A DNA stretch of 64,000 bases from Antitrichia curtipendula (taxonomy: Eukaryota; Streptophyta; Bryopsida; Hypnales; Leucodontaceae). Shown piece after piece: positions 50,997 to 63,603 of this stretch (within the stretch, counting starts at the first letter, position 1; each line of letters begins with the position of its first letter). The stretch covers positions 40,747,570-40,811,569 of the forward strand of contig OX579634.1 of NCBI GenBank assembly GCA_951230915.1. The letters run 5' to 3'. Position numbers and translations under genes: made by a program. Below the pieces are notes generated by a model. It did no database searches, was not told the origin of the DNA, and worked only from the letters and a program-made list of their open reading frames with translations.

Positions 50997-53502
50997 ATGG
51001 CCACGGCCATGGCCGCGACGACGCTCTCTGTCTTGCCTGTCTCAAATCCCAAGCTCACTCGGAAGAATTCCGGGATAATTTCTGCTCCATGTTACTGCTC
51101 TATGCGGCCACAGCTTTGGCAGGGGCGAAGAAGAAGAATTTCGAAGCGATTGATAAGATGTCAAGCCAAGGAGGACACGAAAACGCCGCCCACGGCGGAT
51201 GCCAGTCCTCTCGTGAAGATGGCGTGGTATGGCAGCGAAGCGTTCGGGAAAATGGTGGCCGCGTTCCGACCAAGCTCTTCCACCTCCGAGGACGAAGAAG
51301 CAGGGGAATGGGATGATTTGGTTGGCCCTGTGTCCAGGAGTGAAGCTGCGGAGCTTATAAGGAAGGATTACGAACGTTCGTACTTTGTCACAGGTGAGGT
51401 TCGCGTTCTGCTGTGCGACGAAGAGCAGTCGTTTTATCAAGTAAAACACAATGTAGGTGAGGATGATTTATAGGAATCAAACTCTCGTAAGAATTGAATG
51501 TGGTGCAGGCGTGATGACGACGAGAGGTTGTTGCAACAGGTAGTCTGTCATTGTCTGCGTATTTCCGGGTTTTACGTTTCCCATAATTTCTAATTGAGAA
51601 TGCCTCGGTGTTTGAATGCTCCATTTGCTTATGATGACTACTTCAGTGTCTTTTCTAATTAGGACTAGGCCATGGCAATCAAGGACAAGGTTACTAAACA
51701 TAATTTGCAAGTTAGCGTACTTAAGCGGTGAGATAGGTACGAACTGGCGAATCATTTTTGATAACCATGGCCTTGCTTGTCATCACTGGACAAATGTCAA
51801 TGCAAATGTCGTTTTCGATTTCCAATCATAATTTGATCCTTCTAGTTTTGTTTTTGGGACCTAATCTTACAGTAGGATTTTCTTCAGTTAGTGATTGCCA
51901 TGTTAGCTTCAAAATCCTTCATTGGGATCATGGTGTACTAATTTTCAAGAGTTCGCATACTATTTTGACTCCCCCCGCAGACGGTACATCACAAGGAAGA
52001 ATTCTGGTGTTGCTAAGGGAAGAAATCTAGAAGCTGAAAAGATGATCAATAACGTTATGACAAGTATCGTTGTTGCTAATATTGCTGGAATGGTTATCGG
52101 ATGATCTAATCTATATCTTATTTTTCTAATGGTCTTACGGCGTGTAGGGAACATGAATATGGGCATATATGAAGCTGACTGTGAGTTTGCGGATCCCTTC
52201 GTATCATTCAAAGGTCTGAAGAGATTTAAGCAAAATGTGAGCAACCTTGGATCATTCATGGAGGAATCTAGCTTGAAAATCACGGATTGGCAAGAATACG
52301 AGGTACAAAATTTACTCCAGAAATCATGCCACTTACATGAGCATTGTCTGATGTGGTTTTTTGAAATCACGAGACTGTATCTATTTGAATTCTAATCAAC
52401 TTTGTTCCAGCTCCAATGGATTCTTGACCATTTATTTTGTCGTTGTGTCCGTGCAGGATAGGGTCTACGCCCGGTGGCGTTTCAATTGCGTCTTGGGACT
52501 TCCTTGGCGTCCCATCTTAGCATGTATGTTTAACCCCTAAATGCCCAGGGGCTTCTGAAGTCACAATTCTCAAAATTAGTGCCAATTTCAGTCAGCTCGT
52601 AGAATTGGGATCCCTATCACAAAAAATGAGTAAAATCAATTGAGGTAGGAGCGTTTGAAATTTTTGACTCTTTAAGAGTCAGCAATAGTTTGAGATGTCC
52701 ATAATCCATGATGGTTTTTCATTCTAAGCTTGTCAAATGCAATTTTTCGAAGTATGTTATTCAAAACGATCTATTCTTAGATTCATCTTGTCATTAGAAA
52801 TCAAGAAAACTAAATTTAATTTTGGACATCAATTTTTTTACGTCCTCCTTTGAAGCAATGGAAATATATATTACTCAAGTCAATTGACAAAAAATTTAAA
52901 TTCGTGACTTCATTTTGGTATAAAACTACAATTCCAGAAAGAGTTTTTGTAAAAATATGAGGGATAGAAGGAGGTGAAAATGATTCTCTAAAATTCAAAA
53001 CATCACATGACGTTCAAGGGTCAACAGTCAATCGAACTGTTTGTTACGTGTTGAGCTTGTCCATTATTAAAAGTGCACCAGAGAGAGTTGATTGCTTCTG
53101 CATCCTTTTTCATAGCAAGAAGAGGTCTACATTCTCTGTCGCTAATGTTTGGAACTTCGTTATTTGCCTCTGCGTATGGCAGCAACAGGGAGCACAGAGT
53201 ACTTCTTTGATGAAAATTCTGGCAAGATTCGCAAGTAAGTTCTCCTGTATCGTTTGTTGGTAACAGCTTTTTAGCCGGGCGTCTCTGCACGTGAAGGTTG
53301 AGTGAATGCGACTGTGTGGTTCAGTTCATATGTACTTCAAATTGGTGAGAGGGTCTGTTTTGGGGATCTGATTCCTGTCCGAAACACTGAGGTCTTTTCG
53401 TATTGTCGTGTTCATCTTTACAGGCACATTGAGAACTGGGATATCTCACCTGCTGATGGGGTTCGCCAATTGTTTAAACCCAATCCTAAAAAGCGAAAGT
53501 AG
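50997..53502 (+). CDS. DUF2358 (NTF2-like) protein with chloroplast transit peptide
   Basis: A plant/cyanobacterial-lineage protein of unknown reaction; the fold is the NTF2/SnoaL-like cone. Exons: 50997-51393, 52148-52302, 52457-52523, 53183-53234 and 53424-53502. Joined frame: 249 residues, stop TAG at 53500. The start MATAMAATTLSVLP is Ala/Ser/Thr-rich and Arg-rich after, as in plastid targeting. The domain begins ELIRKDYERSYFVTG, then IYEADCEFADPFVSFKGLKR (the family's DP(F/A)xxFxG signature), RVYARWRF, LPWRPILA, TGSTEYFFDE, HIENWDISP. Intron 3 holds the TTAA-type element at 52534-53020. An ATG at 50898 in the same frame would add 33 residues; the start at 50997 is preferred because it opens a normal transit peptide. 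No lesion seen. Confidence 0.85.
52534..53020. mobile_element. TTAA-type element in intron 3 of the DUF2358 gene
   Basis: Left flank TTAA (52530-52533), then CCCCTAAATGCCCAGGGG. The right end ACGTTCAAGGG is followed by TCAA, a one-base variant. 487 bp, no frame. Splice sites of the host intron are untouched. Confidence 0.7.
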
Positions 53503-53959
53503 AACTCCATTTCCATTTTATCACTAGTGTGAATTCATTGTCATATATTGCATAGAGTACGTAGTTGAGAGTTCCCTCCTGTGATCACATTTAATTTGTA
53601 TTTTATGAGGAGTGGTTCTTGTAAAATGTCCTCCAGAGGTTAATGGTTGATATCCTTCAAGCTCTTGTGGTGTACGTTTTGATAGAAGTCGTCGTTTTAT
53701 CCATGCATTGGCAAACAAAAAAAAGGGGATTCCTTGCTGATAAATTTGTCCAATTATGGACTTTGATAGTTTCAGAGTAAACAGTACACTAAATCATACA
53801 ATAAAACATCTGCGGACATTCAAGGGCATCAAATTTCAAGACCTCCGGCATGCACATCATGCTTCGAAACAATGCTTGCATGAGCACCTGAATCTATTTC
53901 AAGATGCACACGTTTGAGTTTAATATTATTATTACTATTTAAATCAATATATCTCTTGA

Positions 53960-54966
53960 ACCCTTGAATGCCCAAGGCCTTTTTTGAGCATCTTTGAGTT
54001 TGCTCCAAAATCAATCAAACAATCAAGCTTTGGAAAGTTTCAACAAAAAAATTCAATTGTAATTGTAATTGTAATTGTACAAATTCAAACTAGAAGTGTT
54101 GTGGATCACATAAAAAAAGAAAATTCAACAATTTCACTTATAGATTGAATGATTATAAGGTGTATACATTCATAATCAACACTCCATAAACTGAAACATC
54201 TATATTTGGATTAGGAAGCTTTAATTTTCCTAGATATTGATGACACAAGATGTACATAATCAAAACATGAAAGTTTGTGAAAGTCTATGAAAGTCTCATG
54301 TTGGTTTTTGGTGCACCTAGAGATAGCACTTTAAAAATTCATAAATTGTTTATATGGTATCCCAACAATGCATGCTAAGTTTATTAGAATCCACTTCACT
54401 TGCCAAAAAAATTCATCAAAAGTAAATTTAATTTAATAATAGTAACTATGTTTAGTTGTGATTTTTGGCAATTATAGTTGTACATTGTTTAATGTTTGAT
54501 CATGAAGGTGTTAAAATTGTGAAAGTGAATTGAAGTGAATCAATTTTTTTATTTTACATGTCAAATTTAAAAATGAAGTCATTAAAAAATATGAGGTTGA
54601 AAGACATAATATGTATAACTGCAATCAATTTATAAGTTTTCAAAATTTGACCTAAGATTTCTTTTTTTAAAGTATAAATTTGTGACCTACAATTTTCTAA
54701 AGTAATTTCCCTCTAAGATCTAGTATATTTGAGGATCATTTGTAAGAGCCCTTAATTATATTGGAAAATCATGATTTACAATCAACACTTCTATACAAAA
54801 TCTTGAATAGAAAAATTCTAAACATTCATTTTCAAAATCATATTTTTGATGATGATAAAATTAAACTTTAAAAGGTATTCACCTAAAAAACTATATAAAA
54901 GAATAGTATTTTGGTAAGATTTTATTTAATTCTACACAATAATGTGAAGCCTTGTGCATTTAGGGG
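53960..54966. mobile_element. TTAA-type element, family A, with a nested insertion
   Basis: Left flank TTGA, then ACCCTTGAATGCCCAAGGCC. The right end reads GCCTTGTGCATTTAGGGG. The body is the reverse complement of 16341-16991, split at GATTATA by element J (54158-54489). A (TTGTAA)n run lies at about 54056-54082. The right flank is no longer TTAA. Confidence 0.65.
54158..54489. mobile_element. TIR element 'J', nested in the family A TTAA element
   Basis: Begins AGGTGTATACATTCATAATC and matches 5387-5711 and 19511-19836 (CTAGATATTGATGACACAAGATG, ATAAATTGT...CATGCTAA). The family A sequence resumes at AATGTTTGATCATG. Its right end is degraded. Confidence 0.6.
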
Positions 54967-56014
54967 CATTTAGAAAAAAATGTTTGATTGAAATATGATT
55001 ATTAATGTTTATGTATTGGTATTTTTTATATCCTACAACTCCTACATGAGTTGGGTTGCATATTTTTAATGATGAATGTCTTTTAACATTCTAATTTGAC
55101 CCTCTAAGGTTTGGCATGATTACTATGACCATGACTATGAATGATGAATGGGCTTTAACATTCAAAAACTCATAATCACAAAGTTTCTAAAAAGTTATAA
55201 TTAATATTCAAAAATCCAAATCCTTGCTTCAAATTATAAGCTACAAGTTGCTTCAAATTATGAAGTGGTCAAATCTCCTTAAAGATTTTAAAAAATAAAT
55301 AAAAATGTATATATGAATGTTTACAATGTATATAGGCAATTAAAATTGAAAATTTACTACTTTCAATTTTCAATCAATTATCATGGAAAATCATAAAATT
55401 CAATTCAATAATATCATCAATAAAAAGTTTTGTTTTTTTTAAATTGGAATTTGATATGTTTGATTAAGATTGTGTAAGAATGCAATGGCGTAGGATTTGC
55501 ATAAGATTGCGTTGGAAAATGAGATGTTTGTATGGGAAACAAGAAGGGTGTCTAAAATTTTTGCTACCATAAAATGAAACGGACACATCACGCACGTCAA
55601 CAGTGCCGACGTGGAATTCGCGCTCTTTTGAGTTCTCCTCTCCCGCCATTCCTCAAACCTACTGTGAAGCTCTGGCTATGGCCGACACGCTAGTCGTCGC
55701 CTCGGCACGAGCTTGAAAGGGCTCCAGTCTCGTAATCTTCGTTCGTATGTCCTGATTTTGTAGGATCCTCCGATTCACAGATTTATCAAGCTATCTTTCA
55801 GGTTCATTTTGGTGCAAAATCGACTCACATTTCTTCTTCAGAGCTGGCTATGGCCGTCCGGGTTTAAACAACTTCCTGGAGAGCCTATGTGAGGTTTCAA
55901 GGGTTTGTTCAAGTCGAAGTGCGTACAGCGAACTTCATACGCTGAGCTTGTAGTTTGAGTCGGTTTGAATAGTGGATTCTTTTTGTTTTGGTGAAAGAAT
56001 TTCGGTTTTGCACC
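54967..56014. promoter_or_regulatory. Upstream region of the primase gene
   Basis: The last 400 bp before the primase ATG are clearly richer in GC than the preceding intergenic DNA, and contain T-rich tracts, as expected for a promoter and 5' leader. An ATG-led 61-codon frame on the minus strand (55649-55464) begins MAGEENSKEREF; a divergent gene is possible but unsupported. Confidence 0.4.
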
Positions 56015-59000
56015 ATGGGAGCCGACATTCCTGTTCACATGGATGTGGACCATGCCGAGGAGGTCAAAGCAGAAGCAGTTCCGGATTCGCGGCCTGTCTA
56101 TGACGGATTCAGTGCAGATTACTTGAGAGTTTACTACGGTAAGATTTGAGTTTTCGATTTGTGACTCGCACTTAAGATTGGCTTTATCACGCCGCATTAG
56201 AATGCGTCCCGAATTTTGGCATCAAGTTATGCCCTTGTGTATCTGCATGAGAGTCAAGCCTATGCATCGAGAACTTCAGATTGGAATTGCATGCGGCGTC
56301 CTTTCTTACATAATTAATCTTGGTTGGAAATGCTGCTGAACTGCTTTCTTGATTTTTCAGGGAGGTTGTTTCCCTACACTGAGATTTACAAGTGGCTGTC
56401 GTATGGACATGGTAAGACTCGTTGCTGTTCCGTGTCAGACTATTTTTGTAGCTCTCTTTATTCGCAATTTTCATCAATTTCGTCCTCCACTCTTGTCTTC
56501 TGGTTGCCTTCAGTACTCAAAGAGGTGGAGACACTTCAAAACACCCATGGCAATAAACACTGAGGAAGAATTCTACTTTATGTATGCTGCTCAGACGGGA
56601 AACATCCAGGATGTGATGGAACGATCATGGGCAGAAGGGAATTTTCGTTCACTCTGGAGCACGATATATATATTCGCTACTTGTCATTTCACGACGTCGC
56701 CGAGATGGAAGCGACAATCAAGAATAAGTGCCCTCATAAGATCGACATAGGTGCTCTATACAACGTTGAGGTCAGCTTCGTGCTTCTTGTTCTATTTAAA
56801 AAACAAAATCTTTACCCTTGAAAGTCTCTGAAAGTCGTTACTTTAGTCTGTAATATTCGGAAATACCCTTTAAACACGGTGCCACGTCTAAAACCCGGCC
56901 TAGTTTTTTAGTACATTGTGGGAGCTTATTGAAATTCACCTCAAACTTACCTCTGCTCGCAGAGGTCACTGGCGTATATAAGAGATGGGCATTGATTCTT
57001 AATAACAGCGCCCTGGTCTAAATGTCTGCAATTTGTTGCTCTTGTTCTTCATGCCGTATGCTTCTTATTGATGAAATCTGAAATGATTCTTTTGCAGCCT
57101 GCGAAACGTACAGCATATGCCGCAGGTTCAGATCGGGTTTTTGCTCCTGTTGAGAGGGAGCTTGTGTTTGATATTGTAAGTCCGCAACCATTTACTACGC
57201 TTTCAATCGCTGAAATTTCCACATTAATTATGTTCTTTCAAGTACATTTCTTAGGTATATAGTCCTTCATCCCTGACCACAATACAAGAAGAGATTCCGG
57301 CCCCTTGATCTGAGTACTTCAGGACCCTAGATCTCCTTCAATCAGAAAATGAATTGTGTAAATGTGGTTGGATTGGCAGGACATGACGGACTACGATGAC
57401 ATCCGCACTTGTTGCAGTGGGGCGGATATTTGTTTGAAATGTTGGCCTTTAATGAATATAGCCATTAAAGTATTGGATACAGTACTAAGAGGTATACATT
57501 AACCCAATGTCTTTGTTTTTCCATTGATATACGCAGAACTCAGCAAGAAATTTCTGTGTTGTTTCGTACCTTTTATATTGCTCATCTAGTTTCAATTCTC
57601 GCAATGTTGGTCTTCAGTACCGCGTAAGCATCAGTGCCAACAATGTCGTGCGGGTTGAACTATGATAGTGAAGTTTCGCTTTTTCTATCATCTCAATTTA
57701 GTAACTGTCCCGTGGCTCTTACTTCTTTGTGGGCTGTCAAGTGAATGTTGAATTGCTTTTCATTATAAAAGTTAAAAAAATTCTTCAAGTTTTTTTCTTT
57801 GGCAGAGGACTTTGGATTTGAGCATCTTCTATGGGTTTATAGTGGACGTCGTGGAGTCCACTGTTGGGTGTGTGATTCGCGAGCACGTAGGTAAAGGATC
57901 TAATCAAATCTCTCTATGAATGCAACATGATCCCAGATTCTGTTGCCCGAGTTCCTTGCACTATCGTTTTAGTGTGGCGTGCGTGCTTAGTGTGCTGCTT
58001 GTCACATGTGCAGATTGAACAATGAGGCAAGGTCCGCTATTACCAGATATCTCACCCTATACAAGGTTGGTTCGCTATTTCTATATTTCCTCATCCCTGT
58101 TGCAGGTGATCGTCGTATAGACTTCAACCTAGGATAATAATAAAACTGTTGATTTTTCTAGGGTTCCGATGATGCCTAAGGCCTTCACAGTGAAAGCACC
58201 AAGTCTAATATGTTCTACTTAATCTGGTTGGTGCAGGGTAATGAGAATTCATCGAAAAAGGTGTCCCTGTCAGGGCCAGCCCTACATCCTGCACTTTCGT
58301 AAGTGGTGTCTTCCTCACTTTAGTATTCATGGACTTGTGCTGTAGCTTTGGCATTAATTGGTATTATTACGACTTTGCTCTATTAATTTTCTGCATGATT
58401 TTCCGCCCTAGCTTGAATCACTTGAGAAGGCTTTTCCTGCTGTTAGTTCTCAAAGACGTTATAATACACAAGTATCTTCTGTTTGTTGATTCAATTGACT
58501 TCTGTTTGTTGTAGACGAGCATATGAGATCTGCAGGTCCTATTTCGAGGAGCACATACTGCTTAATCAGGAATTGTTGAACTCCGAGGGTCACTTTGAGA
58601 AAGTACTGGAATTAGTGCCAGATGAATGTGAGTTGCCGTGAAGGCTCCTGCATATTAGTACGATTATTCTGTTCACTTTCTATAGTTATGTTATTTTCTT
58701 TTGACGTGATGGAATAGTATGTTTTGTGATGAAGACATCTTGAATTCTGAAAAGGATGGATAATGAAGTATAATGGATTTTCCTAACCACCCAAGTAGAG
58801 GTTTAGATGTGAGTAAGCCTCTACTGTTTTGGTTGCTGTTTAAAGTAGGCTGTAGGAGTAGCAAGTAGAGGGACTTCTTCAAACGGATTAGAGTCTGCAA
58901 CTTCTATGTATACTTGGACTGTGCATTTAACTAGCTGTGCGGAATCCTTGAAATCTTGAAGTTCTAACCTTCTCTTTGACCAGTTTCTATCCCCTGTTTC

Positions 59001-60967
59001 TTCGACCACAATTTGACATCGACCATTTTTATTCAATCGCAGCTGTAAGGGCTCAGATGCGGGATAGATGGCTGGATAACCGACGTGCCTCAGTTGCCAA
59101 AGATGATATTAGTGCTAGTCGGTGGAAGCAATTGAAGCAGACACTAGAGTCAAAGAAAGTGGTAAAACTTCCTGTTCCAAGGTTTTGTCTTCAACGATTT
59201 TGAAGCGAGATATTAAATCACATTATACATTGTAGCACGTGTATCAGTCTTCAGATGCTAGTGGATATATGTGAGTGTATATTGCAGGCTTTTTCTTGTT
59301 TATCTGTACTGATGATCTGCAATGTGGGCCGTAGACTCCAAGTGTGAGAAGAAGTGTTGAAGAGATTATTTTCTCGTACACGTACCCCAGACTTGATATT
59401 GAGGTAATTTTCGTTTCCACTTTTATAAAAGAACCCTGCGCCGTGAAATCGTGTGGCACTTGAGCTCGCTGTTTTTGCTGTACTACTTGCATCTCTTTGT
59501 CCGTCATGCTTTGATGTAACAATTTCTCATTCTTCAAGTATTTTTTAATTTCTCTTTTCTTAATGTCCAGGTTTCTAAGCACATGAACCATCTGCTGAAA
59601 GCGCCTTTCTGTATCCATCCCAAAACGGGTAAATCTCAATTCCCAGATGACAGATTTATCTCGTAAGATATAATTATTTACTCCCTCCTGTCCCGAAATG
59701 ATTGTCCACAATTTTGTTAAGATTTTTTTATGCAATTTCATTGATCATATTGTGAAAAATATAATTAAGAGAGTTTCCAAATTTTATATCAATAGAATCA
59801 ACGAAAAACATTGCATGTGTTCATTGCAACCTAACTAAAATTAGCCTCCATATGACCTACTCAAAACAACCTTAAGAAACATGACATTCAAATTGGACAA
59901 TCAATTCGGGATGGAGGGAGTAATATTTTCCCGGGGAAGCTCAATGTTTATTTGCATCTTGGAAATCGTTGAAGCACATAATTTCATGCTCTGAGATTTA
60001 GCGAACTAAAGCGGAACGAGCCCTGATTTTGAGACTTGCAATTGTGACTGCAGGTCGTGTATGTGTGCCAATTGACCCACAAGATTGTGACAGTTTTGAT
60101 CCAACAAACGTGCCAACTCTTTCTCAGGTACACGTATGCTTAATTCCTCATTCACTTGCCCAGATACATGCATGTTATATACCGGTAGTCTATGTCTAAG
60201 ATCGTTCTACAATATCAGAAACTTTTCTAGAGTCTGAAAGTCTGCAATTTTTTGCGCCTGAAGCTATTAAATGAGCTCAACGACGAAGGAGCGAAGGGCG
60301 GTATAGAATCTAGAGGTAAGTTTTTCACCGAACTCGCTGTCTGAAAGAGTTGGATCGCTCATGCTTGGTTAGGCACTTCATGCCTCATGAACTGCAAGGA
60401 AGTCACTCATTCATTCGCAATCAGTTCAAGTTAGGTCTGCAGAATTATGCTCTGCAGTTTCCTGTTATAAGCTCTTTGACCATGAATTGATGGCCATCGT
60501 TATTGATGGAATTGATATAGTTGGCAATTTGATATCATTTGGGGACGAGCTCTACTACAGGTCCGAAACGTACCTTAGATCAGCGTGTTATCGGCAATGA
60601 CTTTTTTTGAACATCGCGCAGACTTGGACAAAACATCCTTGCGGTCATCAGTGCGTCTTTTCCAAACAAAATTTCTAGAACCGCTTCAACGTGCCAGTAA
60701 GGTAATCAAGCAGTGGTCAAGTTAACGGTTAGCATAGCAAACTCTATTGATGTACATAGGAGCTTCAACATTTGCATTATTTAAGTAACTATCAACATTA
60801 ATGCTATGTACAGGCCAGTCATGTTCAGATTGGATTAGTCTAGATCTTTGTTGATTGTTACTAAAGTCCGGAATGCTCTATGTTTCTTACTGTTACAGGC
60901 AGAGATCACAGCTTCGTATCAAGAGAAATTGCAAGAACTTGCTGCGAAATCAGCGCTTAGTTGGTGA
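56015..60967 (+). CDS. PRIM1: DNA primase catalytic (small) subunit, complete 16-exon gene
   Basis: Makes RNA primers in the DNA polymerase alpha-primase complex. Exon ends: 56015-56138, 56361-56411, 56595-56770, 57098-57175, 57380-57491, 57806-57890, 58014-58065, 58237-58298, 58515-58627, 59043-59161, 59335-59403, 59571-59628, 60054-60127, 60264-60315, 60622-60701, 60899-60967. Phases agree throughout; the product is 457 residues, the usual size. Motifs in order: [35 protein letters not shown]; metal-binding Asp pair in LVFDIDMTDYDD (joined over exons 4/5); zinc site [12 protein letters not shown]; nucleotide-binding [49 protein letters not shown] Stowaway MITE sits in intron 12. No lesion. 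N-terminal residues before YDGFSADYL are an unconserved extension. Confidence 0.95.
59681..59920. mobile_element. Stowaway MITE in primase intron 12
   Basis: CTCCCTCCTGTCCCGAAATG left and TTCGGGATGGAGGGAG right, flanked by TA (59679-59680 and 59921-59922); 240 bp. Typical Stowaway ends and size. Confidence 0.9.
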
Positions 60968-61242
60968 TGACTTTAGAGCTGTTGACTTTCTCTCTAAATT
61001 TCTGTAGTCTACCACAACGTCGCTGAATTAGAGGAGCATCCGACTCTCTTTCTGTTCTGTTGAGCATCCATTATTCTACAGTTCTGTATTGACAATGTAC
61101 TCACTGTCTCATGTGATTGAGCTTGATATGAAGTCTCTTGTCGAGTAATATCTTACGCTTTAGAGGCGATCCCGTTTTTGCCCTCACAGACTGCATTTCA
61201 TGGCCAGATTGCAGTGCGAGGAAGTGCAATTCAAAAGTTTAA

Positions 61243-62388
61243 CCCCTAAACGCCCCAGGGGACCAAAAGTGTCCTCACATAGTTTGAAGTCCAATTCAAA
61301 GTGTTTGTAACTTTTGCACCAATGTTCGAATTCAATAAAATTTGTTACGAAATTAGCACTCTCTTCTAGTTTGTGGTAAAATTTTCAGATCAATCCAAGA
61401 TGTACTGATGTTTTGGAAGCCAAACAAGTTCACAGGTCCAATTTGAGTTCACCAAACTCTCCTTCATCCAATGTTCTTTTTCAATAAAATTTATTGGGTT
61501 ATGTTCCCCTTGAAGTCTAGTTATTTTGGTAATATTTTCATGCCAATCCAAGTTGTATTGAATGTTTGGGAGCAATTTGAAGTTCAATCCCGGACATTTT
61601 TGAGCTACAGTGAACTTTGGTAGCTTGTTTCTTCTTCATATAGTTTTTGTTTCCAATAATTTTTTTTTTGAAAAGTTGCACATATTAGTCTAGTTTGTAT
61701 GGTTAAATTTTCATATCAATCCAAAAAAGGCATGAGTGTCTAAGAAGCATTTTAGTAGAAGTATGTTTAACTTTAAAAGTGTTTTTTTGCAACTTTTTTT
61801 GGTATTTTTTGACATTTCAAAGTCATTTTGTAGACACAAAAGAATTAATTGAAAATTATATACAATGTGGGATCACAAGTCGGAGTTTTGTAAAAATACA
61901 TGACGAAACTCCTTGGAGCACCAAAGCTAAGGTCCGATGGAATTTGGGGCCATGTTTCTTTCATACTATTCTTAGTTATATCTTCCTTTGACACCTTGGT
62001 TTCAAACTGGGGTTTCCCTTATGATTAACTCTAATGAGTCAATTAAATGATATTTTCTTTCACCAATTTATTTATATGGTGGTTTTGAATCACTTTATAG
62101 CTTAAAGTTTTTTCATTTAAATCAATTTAGAAATCAAATTTCACCTCCAAATGTGTTGCTAGGAAAATTTCAACATCTTTTTCAACACTAAAACATTATA
62201 ATCTTGCAATCTACGTGGCCAAATCATTTCATATTTGATTCACATCATCTACAACACACACTACAAAATTGTATAGTTGAGATTGCTTCAGCTTACTAAC
62301 ATTTAGCCATTGCAATCTATAGATGTACAGTTTCACTTCAAAAGCAATGATGTTTTCAATCCCAAAAAGCCCTTGGGCTTTTAGCAGT
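61243..62388. mobile_element. TTAA-type element, family G, 1146 bp, 275 bp after the primase stop
   Basis: Left flank TTAA (61239-61242), then CCCCTAAACGCCCCAGGGG. The right end reads CCCTTGGGCTTTTAGCAG, then TCAA. A partial relative is at 47980-48289. Contains repeated TCCAAxxTGTATTGAxxTTTTGGxAGC blocks. No frame. Confidence 0.75.
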
Positions 62389-62452
62389 CAAGGGAAATCT
62401 GGTTAAAATGCAGAGAATTTGCCAGTCAAATTTGAAGTGAAACTGTACATCT
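62321..62452. repeat. Perfect 22-bp inverted repeat across an element boundary
   Basis: AGATGTACAGTTTCACTTCA (plus AA) at 62321-62342 and its exact reverse complement at 62431-62452, 88 bp apart. One arm is inside the TTAA-type element and the other outside. Confidence 0.8.
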
Positions 62453-63603
62453 TTAGTTTAGTTGATACACTGTTCTAGAAATTCACAGTGGACTGATACT
62501 GGCCCCTGTTATTGTGCCAAGCAAGGGAGAGTACATATTGTGCCACCTTTGCCACCATTTTAACATACATTGATATCATTCTTCACCTTGCATTGACGAC
62601 AACATTAACGATGATTAGTATCGTTTCCTATCTGATGGGTGTGTAAAATGCTAAAGCAGGTCATATGTATCCAATAAGGAACTGCCACCTTTACAGAGAC
62701 AGGCTGTATCATGGTTCTGTTACTGAGATACTTTCGCATCGAATTAAAGTTCGATAATCAACAAATGAAAGAGATAGAAAGCATGTGCCATCTTAACTAG
62801 TTGAAATGCAATCTTGATCATCAACCGTAGGAGAAAGATGCTCTTCCAGGACCGACTAATAAAAGAGCATCAAGTTGACGTCCAAATGAGCCTTTAGCAC
62901 TAATACTACCGGTAGTTCAATCCAATTCAGAGTATGATAATCTACAACCACCAATTCTACCTCTATGCCAGTTGTGTAATTTTGTATGTGAACAAAAAAT
63001 CCTCACGTTTGGACTTCCAATTGCTCCCCTGACTGATGATGGATCTACGGAGATGTCAGTCCCATAACGAATGAGTGAAGTTGATTTACCTCAATATATT
63101 GTATACAATCATCACTTCGTCACATGTAAGTCGACCCTTCTCGATTCATCTTCCGTTCATCTCATAGGCAATCAGCATGCAAGAACTCAATTAAGTTCAA
63201 AACGGCCAAAACGACTGATCAAAATGCTTCACCGCCTCGGCACTTAACCCAATCATAATCAAGGCCTAACTGTGATCATAGTTCCAACCTCACAGAATCA
63301 AATCCAAATGTTCGTCATCTAGCCACTGCACCGTTAATCATGCATGCCTGTGTTGGATACTTGGATATCCACGGGCAAATTTTCCTGCCATGCAATATTT
63401 ACAGCTTTTACTAGGCTCTGACTGCTGACCTCCTGAGTCCCCATTAGGCCACTCGCAACAACCTACATGGTGAACCCACTTACCTACCTACATGGTGAAC
63501 CCACTAACCTACACAGTTTGCCTTGATAAATCTTGGTACATCGTCCACACGAAAGGTTGAATTTTCCACCGTGAATCAGGAAAAAAAAATTCTATGATAC
63601 ATC
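62453..63603. other. Intergenic between primase and the edge gene
   Basis: Somewhat less AT-rich. A 26-bp unit containing CCTACATGGTGAACCCACT is repeated in tandem at 63462-63508. No gene seen. The end near 63.6 kb probably holds the 3' UTR of the minus-strand edge gene. Confidence 0.5.

Noticed and set aside
51042..51449. Long frames on the minus strand and a second plus frame over 50.9-51.3 kb
   Set aside because: Shadows of the GC-rich first exon of the DUF2358 gene.
59244..59741. 165-codon minus-strand frame
   Set aside because: Antisense to primase exons 11-12 and their introns, ending in the Stowaway MITE. Primase explains the sequence.
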